Shown here piece after piece: positions 12,061-21,511 of a stretch of 64,000 nt of DNA. The translations under genes and the position numbers were made by a program. How positions within the stretch are numbered: position 1 is the first letter of the stretch; each line of letters starts with the position of its first letter. Origin of the DNA: Eucalyptus grandis (lineage: Eukaryota > Streptophyta > Magnoliopsida > Myrtales > Myrtaceae); contig NC_052618.1 in the NCBI RefSeq assembly GCF_016545825.1, forward strand, positions 58,334,561 to 58,398,560. The letters are read 5' to 3'. Below the pieces are notes generated by a model, which saw only the letters and a program-made list of their open reading frames with translations, did no database searches and was not told where the DNA came from.

Positions 12061-12572
12061 ATAAGCTCGCTAAAGAATGGGGTGAACACGCGGATTTGGC
12101 CCGGGCATGTCTGAATAGGGCCGTGAAACGCACGAAGAAATGGGCTGACAAAAAGCGACGGCATGTGGAGTTTCAAGTCGGGGACTTGGTGCTAGCCAAA
12201 TTGCACCTCGTCCTTCGATACCGAAATGTGAACAAAGGGCTGATCCGTCGCTATGAAGGCCCTTTCCGAGTGATACAACGGGTTGGAAAAGTGGCCTACA
12301 AAAATTTGGACTTACCGCCCAAGTTCAGGCTGCACCCCGTATTCCACGTGAGCATGTTAAAACCATTTCATATGGACAAGGATGATCCGGATCGGGGCAC
12401 ATCACAACGAGCGCCCCTTGGAGTAAAAACTTCCTATGATCGGGATGTTGAGTGTATCATGGCTGATCGGATCGTACGGAAGAAGTATCGGGCACCAAGG
12501 AAGGAATACCTCGTCCGGTGGAGAGGCCTTCCCGAGAGTGAAGCAAGCTGGGAACCCTCCGAGGCTCTGTGA
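12042..12572 (+). pseudogene. Integrase C-terminus and chromodomain
   Basis: After the +1 shift the frame reads through a GPFRVIQRVGKVAYKLxLP-type integrase C-terminal domain and ends in a chromodomain at about 12450-12572 (EYLVRWRGLPESEASWEP). In chromoviruses this module directs integration by binding histone marks. The TGA at 12570-12572 probably replaces a Trp codon, because QFKKHIEAFHA follows in frame as in relatives. Confidence 0.9.
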
Positions 12573-12630
12573 CAATTCAAGAAGCACATCGAAGCCTTCC
12601 ATGCCACGGACGCGACGAGGCGTCGCCCGA

Positions 12631-12645
12631 TTAGGTGGGGGAGAA
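12631..12645 (+). other. Polypurine tract of the chromovirus
   Basis: TTAGGTGGGGGAGAA directly precedes the 3' LTR. It is the plus-strand primer site. Confidence 0.85.
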
Positions 12646-13220
12646 TGACACGGCCCACGGACAAAGCATGGTCCAAGATCGTCCGTGACGGGCCGTGTCA
12701 CGTACAAGGGGTTGCCCGAAAGCAGCCCACGAACGACCCATGAGCAGAACGAGCGGAAGGCCCATGCGCAGCCCATGAGCAACTCGTGAGCGATGTTCGA
12801 GTAGCCCGTGACGGTTCAGCTGGTCGCGTGTCAGACGGACCTGTAACCTTGATCTTGCTTCTGACACCCGCCCATGGTCTGCCTAAGGCCTGACGCGGGC
12901 GACCCATGGGCTTCCCAAGGGCCTGTCGGGTGCAGACCATCGAGTAGCTTTCGAGTAGCCTGTTGTATAGCTTGTAATGATTATACGGATTCAAAATGAA
13001 CCGTTGGATCGGAGGGACGATCCACGGCTGAGATGCGACTCGCTCTTGTATAAATAGGGATCCCTCTCCCACTTTGTAATTAGTTCGTTCACAAGTAATA
13101 TACACTCTCTTTGCCCATTCAGTTCTTGTGTTCGAGCGAGTGTGTGTCTAAGGCTGACTTGGGATCACCGATCCTAAGACCGCGCAGTGTTTGATCGACC
13201 GTAAAAGATCGACCCGTGAC
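12646..13220 (+). repeat. 3' LTR of the chromovirus
   Basis: It begins TGACACGGCCCACGG and carries TATAAATA at 13049-13056. It differs from the 5' LTR by many single-base indels and C/T changes and is about 10 bp longer. The second ACTAT follows at 13221-13225. Confidence 0.93.
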
Positions 13221-13225
13221 ACTAT

Positions 13226-15042
13226 GCATTATCATAAGCAACGTGAGCATTTTCGTCGATGATGTTTCGAAATTTGATGGTGGCAATGGCGCAACTGTTG
13301 AACATTTGTGAGAAACTATAGCAGGAAAAAAGCCAATTAAGGACCATGGTCACTAGTCTAAACTCAGTTCCATGGTTATGTATTTTTAGAAATTTCTTGC
13401 CCCGCCAATTAAGTTAAAACTTTGGTCTTTTTGTGCAAATTATTTAAGATAAATGAAAATGCTAGGCGCTAACTTAGGCTGTCCTAATGAATAACTTGGT
13501 TGCTTGATGTATGTTTATTTTAAGTGATTTTTATGAACATGTATGAACAAGTGTGGTGATAACATGTTGGGTTTTTCATTTATGTGAATCTTCATGATGA
13601 TATGTTGTTTACGTTGATGATTTTATTTATTTTAATAAGAAGTATCAATTAAATCTTTGGGGATGACGGTGTTTTGGTGAAGATAGTGTTTTAAAAAAAT
13701 AAAAATAAAAAGCTTACCTAATATGGTAGTACCGATTGCCACTTACTGAATATGATAGTTACCAATTACCAACTACAGCAACTCACCAAAAATGAAAGTA
13801 CTGATTACCAATTACCGTTGATGGTAGATATCAAATATGGCAGTACTGATTATCTATTATGGCAAGTTACTGAATATGATAGTTACCGAATTGGGAAAGC
13901 TATTGATAATAAAACAAAATTAATATTAAAAAATAAAAAAAGTTCTTTTCTTTTCTCACGCTTTCTATTTTATGGATATTTTAGTTCTTCATGTTTTTAG
14001 CATCATTATTTAATAAATACATATCCATTATATTTGAGGAAAGTATGCATAGAATGTTGATGTTGAATATATTCATTGATGATGATTATGTGAAATGAAA
14101 CTTTGCATAAATGTTAATGTGGAACATATTTAATGTGAAATGACGTGCTACATTGAATGTTGATGTTGATCGTCTTCATGTGCATTAATTTTGTACGATA
14201 ACTCTGAAAATTGAAAAAGAAAAGTGTCGTTGTTCACATGAGGGTAGCAATAATGCCTCGTGTGTCGAGATACCTCGCATTTTAAAGGAAAAGCAAAAAA
14301 GTAAAAATAAATTATGGATGAGTATGGCAGGATTCACTATAAATGCATTATAGGATGCTTCAGAGTTAAGATGTTCCGTGTGTTGGGATGTCTTGGGAGT
14401 ACTCGTTACAACAATCTCTTGGTGATGACATCTCCGATGGCGACGGCCCTGACGTTGAAGCCGACTTCTTCTCATCCTCCGCCTCCTCCTCCTTCCTCTG
14501 CACTCGTCTATTCGCACTTGCTTCCGTTGTGAGACCAATTGGTCGATCGCAACCGGTGGCCATTATATTGTTCAGTGTGTGGCGATCGAGAATCAAACTT
14601 CGATCTCGAAACAAGCATTGGCAGATAGTGAAGCGTAGATGAACAATTGCTCGTCGCATGTTCAGATCGGATATCATTGCGGCGTGATTGTCACAATCAC
14701 CAAATCTACAATTAGACTGCGACTAGGACCATAGACACACAAAAAAAAAAAAAAAAAAAAAAAACCAATCGCAGCTAATCATTCATCCCTATCAGCAAAA
14801 CTCATCTATGATCGCACTAACATGGAATTGTCGATACATCCTACTTACTATCACACTACGTCTGATGAATAGAACTCACATGGGTTTGTGATGTTGCCGA
14901 ACATAGTCTCCACCGTAATTATAATTATTAATTTTTCCTTTTTTTATTTTGTTTGTTTCTTATTAACATTTCAAAGTTTCAAGTGTTTCTCATTTGCAAA
15001 CAAAAAATAAAGATCTGTTCGTCATCAAATTTAGGTTAGCGA
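13226..15042. other. AT-rich spacer without a supported gene
   Basis: This stretch has degenerate short repeats of a 'gttaccaattacc/tactgattacca' type at about 13725-13890 and a 24-nt A-run near 14741-14764. Open frames at 14.2-14.7 kb on both strands are short and low in complexity, without a recognised domain. Confidence 0.4.
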
Positions 15043-15289
15043 AAAACTTATTCTGACCAGCTTAGCTGTGGAAGCAAAAAGGGGTGACTAAACTATGATG
15101 AGATCAACGGTTCATATTCCATCTGAATAATACATATTTATTTAGAATAAAGATTGGCATATAATACTCGGCGTTAGGTCAGTATTATTTGACAATAACA
15201 AACTCCACAACCCTACGATAATAACATTTCATATTTTCAGGATAGAATGCATAAATTGGCTCACTAGAAGAATAAATATCACTGTGATC

Positions 15290-15790
15290 TATATGATAAT
15301 CGCGATCCTAACTCTTTCCTACATGAAATTCTTTTTATTATTTAGGTGTAATACCAAAATTGGTATAGCATGGGTTGTTGCAGCGAATATTATCGAGATC
15401 CACATTATTAGGATTGCGAATCTCGTAAGCAGTTGCCACTTAAGGAGATGCTCCATATCTAGATTAAAATTACAGTAAGTGACGTGATGAATGAAACGGT
15501 GTTACTTGTTAAAAAATATTTATATTTGTTGGGATGTTTAATGACCATTATGATCGTACCTGCAGTATAAGCTATATAATATTTTCTGGTTTTTGAATCT
15601 TCTTGCATGAAACCTCTTGGTGGACTTATGGTTGCCTGAAAGGCCATCGTGGCTAATAAACTCCCCCTCCCTCCCATTTTCTCCCATGAACTCCCTCATT
15701 TTCTCTGATGAGCTGCCTCTAGGAGGCCAGGTTGGGATGGGCAAGTGCTTGCACTTTCTTGTTTGTTTTTTCTCTCCTCTGCTCATGTTG
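15290..15790 (-). pseudogene. PGG-domain (ankyrin-repeat protein) remnant, unit 1
   Basis: The minus-strand frames give LLATMAFQATISPPRGFMQED and then AYTAGTIIMVIKHPNKYKYF and SNTVSFITSLTVILI. These are the first two membrane segments and the G/A-I-M-x-x-x-P linker of PGG domains (PF13962), found at the C terminus of ITN1/ACD6-like ankyrin proteins. The segments lie in two frames, and no ankyrin repeats are visible upstream. Confidence 0.7.
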
Positions 15791-16369
15791 CCTTTTAAAT
15801 AAATTCATTTCTATGCCTATTTTACTTTTTTGTTAGTCTAATTTGAGAAAATTCATTTCTCCTTTGCTCATTTTGCTTTATTGTTTAGTAGCCATTAGGG
15901 AGACGCCGGAGAAGATTGGCCAAGGACTCCGATACGAAATTTGCGTCATCAACAACGGAGATTGGTCAGTAACACTGCAGATTTATTGGGATTCAAGTCC
16001 TATTGCCTCGGTGGCCATTCTTTATAAATGGAGAGATGATGAATGGGGAACTAAAATTAGGAAAAGAGAAACAAAGGGAAAGAGTAAGAGAGTTAGATTA
16101 GTCAAAAACTTATTTAGAATAGCCGTAGTTGCAGAAGCAAAGAGGGGAGACTAAAGTATAATGAGATCAACAGTTTATATTCCATATGAATAATACATAT
16201 TTATTCAAAATAAAGATTTATGTACAATGCTTGGCATTAGGCCAATATAATTCGATAGTAACATAATCCATAACCTGACAATAATAACATTTCATAATCT
16301 CATGATAGAATGCATAAATTGGCAAAATAGGAGAACATATATCGTTGCAATCCATACGATAATCGCAAT

Positions 16370-16840
16370 CCCGACTCTTTTATACATGGAATTCTTTTTC
16401 ATCATTCAAGGTTAATACCAAAATTGGTATGTTATAAGTCGCCGTGGCAAATATTATCGCATTCCACATTATTAGGGTTGCGAATTTTGTAAATGGTCAA
16501 CATTTTAAGGAGACGCCACTTATCAAGATTAAAATAATGACAAGTAACAGGATGAATGAAATAGTGTTATATGTTATGAAATATTTATATTTATCGGAAT
16601 ACTTAATGGTAAGTTGTATAATGTTTTCTGGTTTCTGAATCTTCTTGCGTAAAGCCTCCTGGTGGATTCATGGTTGCTTGAAAGGCCATCATGGCCAATA
16701 AAACTGCCACGACCATCAATGATGCGTATATCTTCCCCTCATTTTCTATGATGAACTTTCTCTAGGAGGCCAAGTCACGATAGAGTGCTTATGCTTTCTT
16801 GTTTATCTTTTCTCTCCTCTACTCATGTTGCCTTTTAAAG
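16370..16840 (-). pseudogene. PGG-domain remnant, unit 2
   Basis: This block is parallel to unit 1 on the minus strand, more decayed and with a deletion in the central part (near 16605-16620). It retains the nucleotide landmarks that encode the first membrane helix ('ttggccatgatggcctttc' when read inverted) and the last helix, but no long open frame. Confidence 0.55.
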
Positions 16841-17279
16841 ATATTCATCTCTCTGCTTGTTTTACTTTCTAGTTAGTCTACTTTGAGAAATTTATTTCTC
16901 CTCCACTCATTTTACTTTCTTGTTTAGTAATTGTTGGGGAGACGTTGGGGAAGATTGGCTAGGAGGTCCAATTCGAAATCCGTGTCGTCAACAGCGGAGA
17001 TCGGCCGGTAATACTCCGTAAATTCATTGAGATTCGAGTCTGTGTCGCTTCCATGGTCATTCTTAGCAAATGGAAAGATAATGAATCGAGAACTAAAATT
17101 AGGGAAAGAGAAACCAAGGTAGGAAAGAATAAGAGAGTTGAAGTGGAAAACTTATTCAAATTGGCCGTTGTTGTGAAAGCAAAGAGGGGGAGACTAAAAT
17201 ATGACGAGATAATCCCTAGATAGAATGCACAGATTGGCTCACCAAAAGAATAAATATTTACTACGATTCATACGATAAC

Positions 17280-17785
17280 TGTGATCCTGACTCTTTCATA
17301 CATGAGATTCTTTTTATCATTTAAGGTCAATACCAAAATTGGTATGGCGTAAGTTGCTGCTACAAATATTATCACGATCCACCTTACTAGGATCGCGAAT
17401 TTGTGAATAGTCACCATTTTAAGGAAACACCACTTATCCTAATTAAAATCACGGTAAGTGACGTGATAAATAATGCGGTATTACATGTTATAAAATATTT
17501 ATATTCGTCGGGATGTTTAATAGCCATTATGGCCGTACCTGCGGTATAAGCTGTATAATGTTTTCTAGTTTCTAAATCTTCTTGCGCAAAATCTCTTGGT
17601 GGCCTCGTGACTGCCTGAAAGACCATTGTGGCCAATAAAATTGCCATAACCATCACCGATTCATACATCTCCCTCTCATTTTCTCCCATGAACTCCCTCA
17701 TTTTCTCTGATGAACTCCTAGGAGGCCAGGTTCGGATGGGCAAGTGCTTATGCTTTCTTGTTTGTCTTTTGGCTCCTCCGCTCAT
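17280..17785 (-). pseudogene. PGG-domain remnant, unit 3 (best preserved)
   Basis: A 124-codon minus-strand frame (17411-17785) covers AILLATMVFQAVTRPPRDFA, a TAGTAIMAIKHPDEYKYF segment and NTALFITSLTVILIRISG, i.e. the first half of a PGG domain in one frame. After a TGA and a shift near 17405, another frame continues with the last hydrophobic helices (IHKFAILVRWIVIIFVAAT). No upstream ankyrin exon is seen. In the family this domain anchors ankyrin proteins in membranes. Confidence 0.8.
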
Positions 17786-18319
17786 GTTGCCTTCTAAAGA
17801 AATTCATCTCTTCGCTTATTTTGCGTTCTTGTTAGTCTAATTTGAGAAAATTTATCTCACCTCCGCTCATTTTGTTTTCTTGTTTAGTAGCCGCTAGGGA
17901 GACGCTTGGGAAGATTGATTGAGGAATTCGATTCGATTCGTATTGTCGACAACAAAGATCAGGCGTAATACTTTGCGGATTCATTGGGATTCGAGTCCGT
18001 TTTGCTTCCATGGCCATTCTCTACAAATGGAGAGATAATAAATGAGGAACTAAATTTAGGAAAAGAAAAACGAACTTATTCTAGCTGACTTTAGTTGCAG
18101 AAGCAAAGAGGAGACCAAAATATGGTAAGATCAATGGTTCATATTTTATCTGAATAATACATATTTATCAAAATAAAGATTAACGTACACTACTTGGTCT
18201 TAGGCCAGTATAATCTGATAGTAACAATCCATAACCCGACAATGATAACAGTTTATAATCTCAGGATAAAACGTATAAAATTGGCTTTCCATAAGAATAA
18301 CTATTGCTATGATTCACAC

Positions 18320-18775
18320 GATAATTGTGATCCCGACTTTTCATATGTGGAATTCTTTTTATCATTCGGGGTTAATACCAAAATTGGTATGGCATAGGTC
18401 ATTGCAGCAAATATTATCGCAATCCACAATATTAAGATCACTAATTTTGTGAATAGTCGCCATTTTAAGGAGATGTCGCTTATCCCAAAGTAAGTGATGT
18501 GATGAATAAAATAGTGTTACACGTTATAAAATATTTATATTCATCGGGATGTTTAATGGCCATTGTGGTCATACCTACTCTATAAGCAGTATAATGTTTT
18601 CTGATTTCTGAATTTTTCTACGCAGAACCTCCCGATAGACTCACGGCTGCTTAAAGCCATCATGGCCAATAAAACAATCACAATTATCACCTACGCATGC
18701 AACTCTCTCTCATTTTCTATTATGAACTCCCTCTAGGAGGCCAACTCGGGATGGGCGAGTGCTTATGCTTTCTTG
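18320..18775 (-). pseudogene. PGG-domain remnant, unit 4
   Basis: Same order of landmarks as unit 3. Multiple small deletions and stops leave no open frame over 70 codons on the minus strand in this block. It is assigned by similarity to units 1 and 3. Confidence 0.55.
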
Positions 18776-19220
18776 TCTTCTCTCCTATACTCATGTTGCC
18801 TTTTACAGAAAGTCATCTCTCCTCTGCTCATATTGTTTTCTTATTTAGTGGCCGTTGAGGAGATGCTGGGGAAGATTGGTCGAGGAGTCCAATTTGAAAT
18901 CGGCGTCTTCGACAGTAGAGATCGACTGGTAATACTCCACGGATTCATTGGGATTCGAGCCCGTGTCGCTTCCGTGGCTGTTCTTTGTAAATGGAGAGTT
19001 GATGAATGGAGAGCTAAAATGAGGAAAAGAGAAACCAAGGGAGGGAAGAATAAGAGGGTTAAATTAGCGAAAAACTTATTCTAACTTACCATAGTAGTGA
19101 AGCAAAGAGGGAGAGACTAAAATACTTGGGCTGGGCTAAGGGGCCCAAGCTTCACCTTAACAAAAAATGGTTGCAAATTTTACAATGGTCCATAATCACA
19201 TATAGCATGAAAAAATGAAA

Positions 19221-19924
19221 GGAAAATTTCAAATAAAAGCATGAAGTGCCATCATTTTCTTCAATAAGGATATGAAATAGATTTCTTTTTAAATAAGAGC
19301 CTAAAGTAACTCTTATCTATTTTAAATAAAGGCCTAATTTTTCGACTAATTAAAGGTATTCTATTCATTTATCTTTTTTTTTGAATTTTTCCCTTTATTC
19401 TTTCATTATTTTTGGTTTTTCTTTCTTCTTCATCAACTGGTGATGTCAAAAAGAGTTAGGCAAAGGTCACCTTTGCCCGATCTGGCGAGTACAACCCTTG
19501 TTGGCCACTGGAAAGGTATGACCTCGCCTTGGGGCGTCGGGGCACCCTCGCCAAATCAAGGCGACCCTTGCCCAAATCTAGGAGATGGCCTCACTTAGGC
19601 AAGGCAACCCTCCCTTTGGGGGAGGCCGCCCTCGTGGCCATCAACGAGGTCAGCCCTTGCCCTAGGGGAAGCCACCCTTGCTAGCAATCGACAAAGGTTG
19701 CCTTAGTAAGATCTAACGAGGGGGGCCTTCCTCGCGGTCGTTGAGGGTGAATAAGCCCTCACTCACGGCTGCAAGCCCTCGCCAAACCACCCCCAACCCA
19801 CAAAAAAGGAAGAGAAGAATAAAAATAATTTAAAATTATAATTATAATTGGACGAAAACGCCCTTAACCGGTCTAAATAATTAACGGCCGATTACCAACG
19901 AGGGCATTATTTGGAATTTTCCCT
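19221..19924. mobile_element. MITE, Mutator-like by target duplication
   Basis: The ends are inverted: left GGAAAATTTCAAATAAAAGC, right the inverse of GGGAAAATTCCAAATAATGCC. The 9-bp AAAATGAAA occurs on both sides (19212-19220 and 19925-19933). The core is GC-rich and full of CCCTCGCC/GGCGAGG words (19480-19800). There is no transposase gene. A 9-bp duplication is typical of Mutator-like elements. Confidence 0.8.
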
Positions 19925-19933
19925 AAAATGAAA

Positions 19934-20375
19934 CATGCGAAATAGGATCTCCCCTCAGTAGTTATATTAATTGTATAGAGTTGTTGACTCCCACAGTCCA
20001 CAAAATTAGAGTACATCGGAAAATCTAATTGACGAAGCTTCTCACTCTGAAGCTTTCACCAACTGAAAAAATGATGCTAAGCCAAAAGAAAATCGAAGAT
20101 AAGAGTGAACTGCACTTGGGTGGCTATACTGCAATGACCTCTAAATGGATTGAGCAACCTGATCATCAATATGATATTTAAATGGACTCTGAATAAAGGT
20201 AATCAGACATCAGCATGAAGAGACCTATGGGATGGATTAGACCTAAAAATAGAGAGACCTTCTAAAGCAGCAGCAGCAGCGACAAAAAGATTTGCCCAAG
20301 GAATTCAAACAGATTCACCGGGTTAGAAGCCGATTTTTATGCGCCTCTACTTTTGTAAGTTAAGAAGTCAAAGGT
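19934..20375. other. 3' flank of the Nudix gene
   Basis: Probable 3' UTR (minus strand) plus spacer, with a short (CAG)5-like run at 20264-20280. Nothing else is recognised. Confidence 0.4.
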
Positions 20376-21467
20376 TCAATCAAAAGCTTCCTCACTGTTC
20401 ACAGCATGCCACTTCAGGAAGCCATCCACAAGTGCATCTCTCATCCATGGATACCGACAACTCTCAACAGCTTCGGGAATAGTCAGCCAGCTCCTCTGTC
20501 GGATACTTTGCTCTGGCCATGATTCAAGCTCCTCCCTTACAAACAATGCAAACATTGCTGCCTTACATAAACCTTCAGGACAAAACTCGTCTTGGTGAGT
20601 TTTACTCTTGAAGTCATAATGCCCTAAAAGATCCTGAAAACAACAGAAAGACTTGGTTGCACAATCTAAGAAAAATCATGAATATGTATCCCCTTTTCAT
20701 TTGTAAAAAGAGATGATTCAGAGCACAAAACAGACACATAGCAGCTGTCTAGAAGTGCTTAACCTAAAATGAAGTCTCATTCGCAACGGATGTATGTGCA
20801 CATCCATTTGCAAAGAGAAATCCACAGAACCAAAGATGCACAGGAGCAGAGTGAAGTGCCCCGCACCTACATGCTACCACATGGCCTCAAAGAGGTATTT
20901 CTCATCGAAACAGCATGAGCTAGGGGTGTGCATGGTTTGGGCGGGCAGTTCCCGACCTAGAACCGGGAACCGCCCGTTAAGGACCGGTTCCGAAAAATTG
21001 GAACCGGCGGTCCGGTCCGGTTCCCAGGTGGATCAATGGAACCGATCTTGATGCGAAACAATTTTGGTTTTCAACATAGAATGACTACGTGACATCAAAG
21101 TAAGCCAAAGAAAGAAAAACCAAATTTAAGTACGTGGAGATGCGGACGGCAGGAGAAGTAAACGCAGTGAAATGGTGATAGGATTAGGGGCCGAAGACGA
21201 AGGGAGTAAGATGAGATCTAGGGTTTCTTTTAATAATTTTTTTTTTTTTTTTAATATTAAAAGGTTCTGGTCTGGTTCGGGTGGGCAGGCGGGTGGATCC
21301 GCCCATGGGACCGGAAACCGGACCGGTACCCACCCGTTCCCATATATTGGAACCAGGAACCGGACCGGTTCCCTCAAGAACCGCTGGTTCCGGGCGATTC
21401 CCAGGTATTTTGCACACCCCTAAGCATGACCACTGCATGCATGCATATGTGTGTGTGTGTCTGTGTA

Positions 21468-21511
<44 letters not shown>

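Larger units (their letters stand above)
7426..13220 (+). mobile_element. Ty3/gypsy chromovirus LTR retrotransposon, full-length but inactivated
   Basis: The order is 5' LTR, PBS, gag, protease, reverse transcriptase, RNase H, integrase, chromodomain, PPT and 3' LTR. Integrase after RNase H makes it Ty3/gypsy, and the C-terminal chromodomain makes it a chromovirus. The flanks carry ACTAT at 7421-7425 and 13221-13225. Gag and pol lie in one frame up to ~10505, as is usual for plant chromoviruses. Breaks are TGA at 8352, 9024, 11234 and 12570, a 1-nt loss near 10505 and a 1-nt gain at 12041-12044. The clade within chromoviruses is not settled. Confidence 0.95.
15043..19108 (-). repeat. Tandem array of ~1-kb units with PGG-domain gene remnants
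   Basis: The landmark AAAACTTATT followed by GAAGCAAAGAGG-type sequence recurs at about 15043, 16107, 17147, 18071 and 19069, giving periods of roughly 1064, 1040, 924 and 998 nt. Each unit repeats other landmarks in the same order: a 'taataccaaaattggtatg' block, a 'ggatgtttaatggccat' block and a 'gattcattgggattcgag' block. On the minus strand the central part codes for a decayed PGG domain. The third unit lacks the ~100-nt segment containing 'ataatacatatttatt'. The fifth landmark is only the edge. Confidence 0.85.

Noticed and set aside
13725..13890. Possible CRISPR-like spaced repeats
   Set aside because: The repeats are degenerate, of variable spacing and AT-rich in a plant nuclear spacer, so they are simple sequence decay.
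14185..14677. Overlapping frames of 72-117 codons on both strands
   Set aside because: Arg/Ser-rich low complexity with no family match or splice context.
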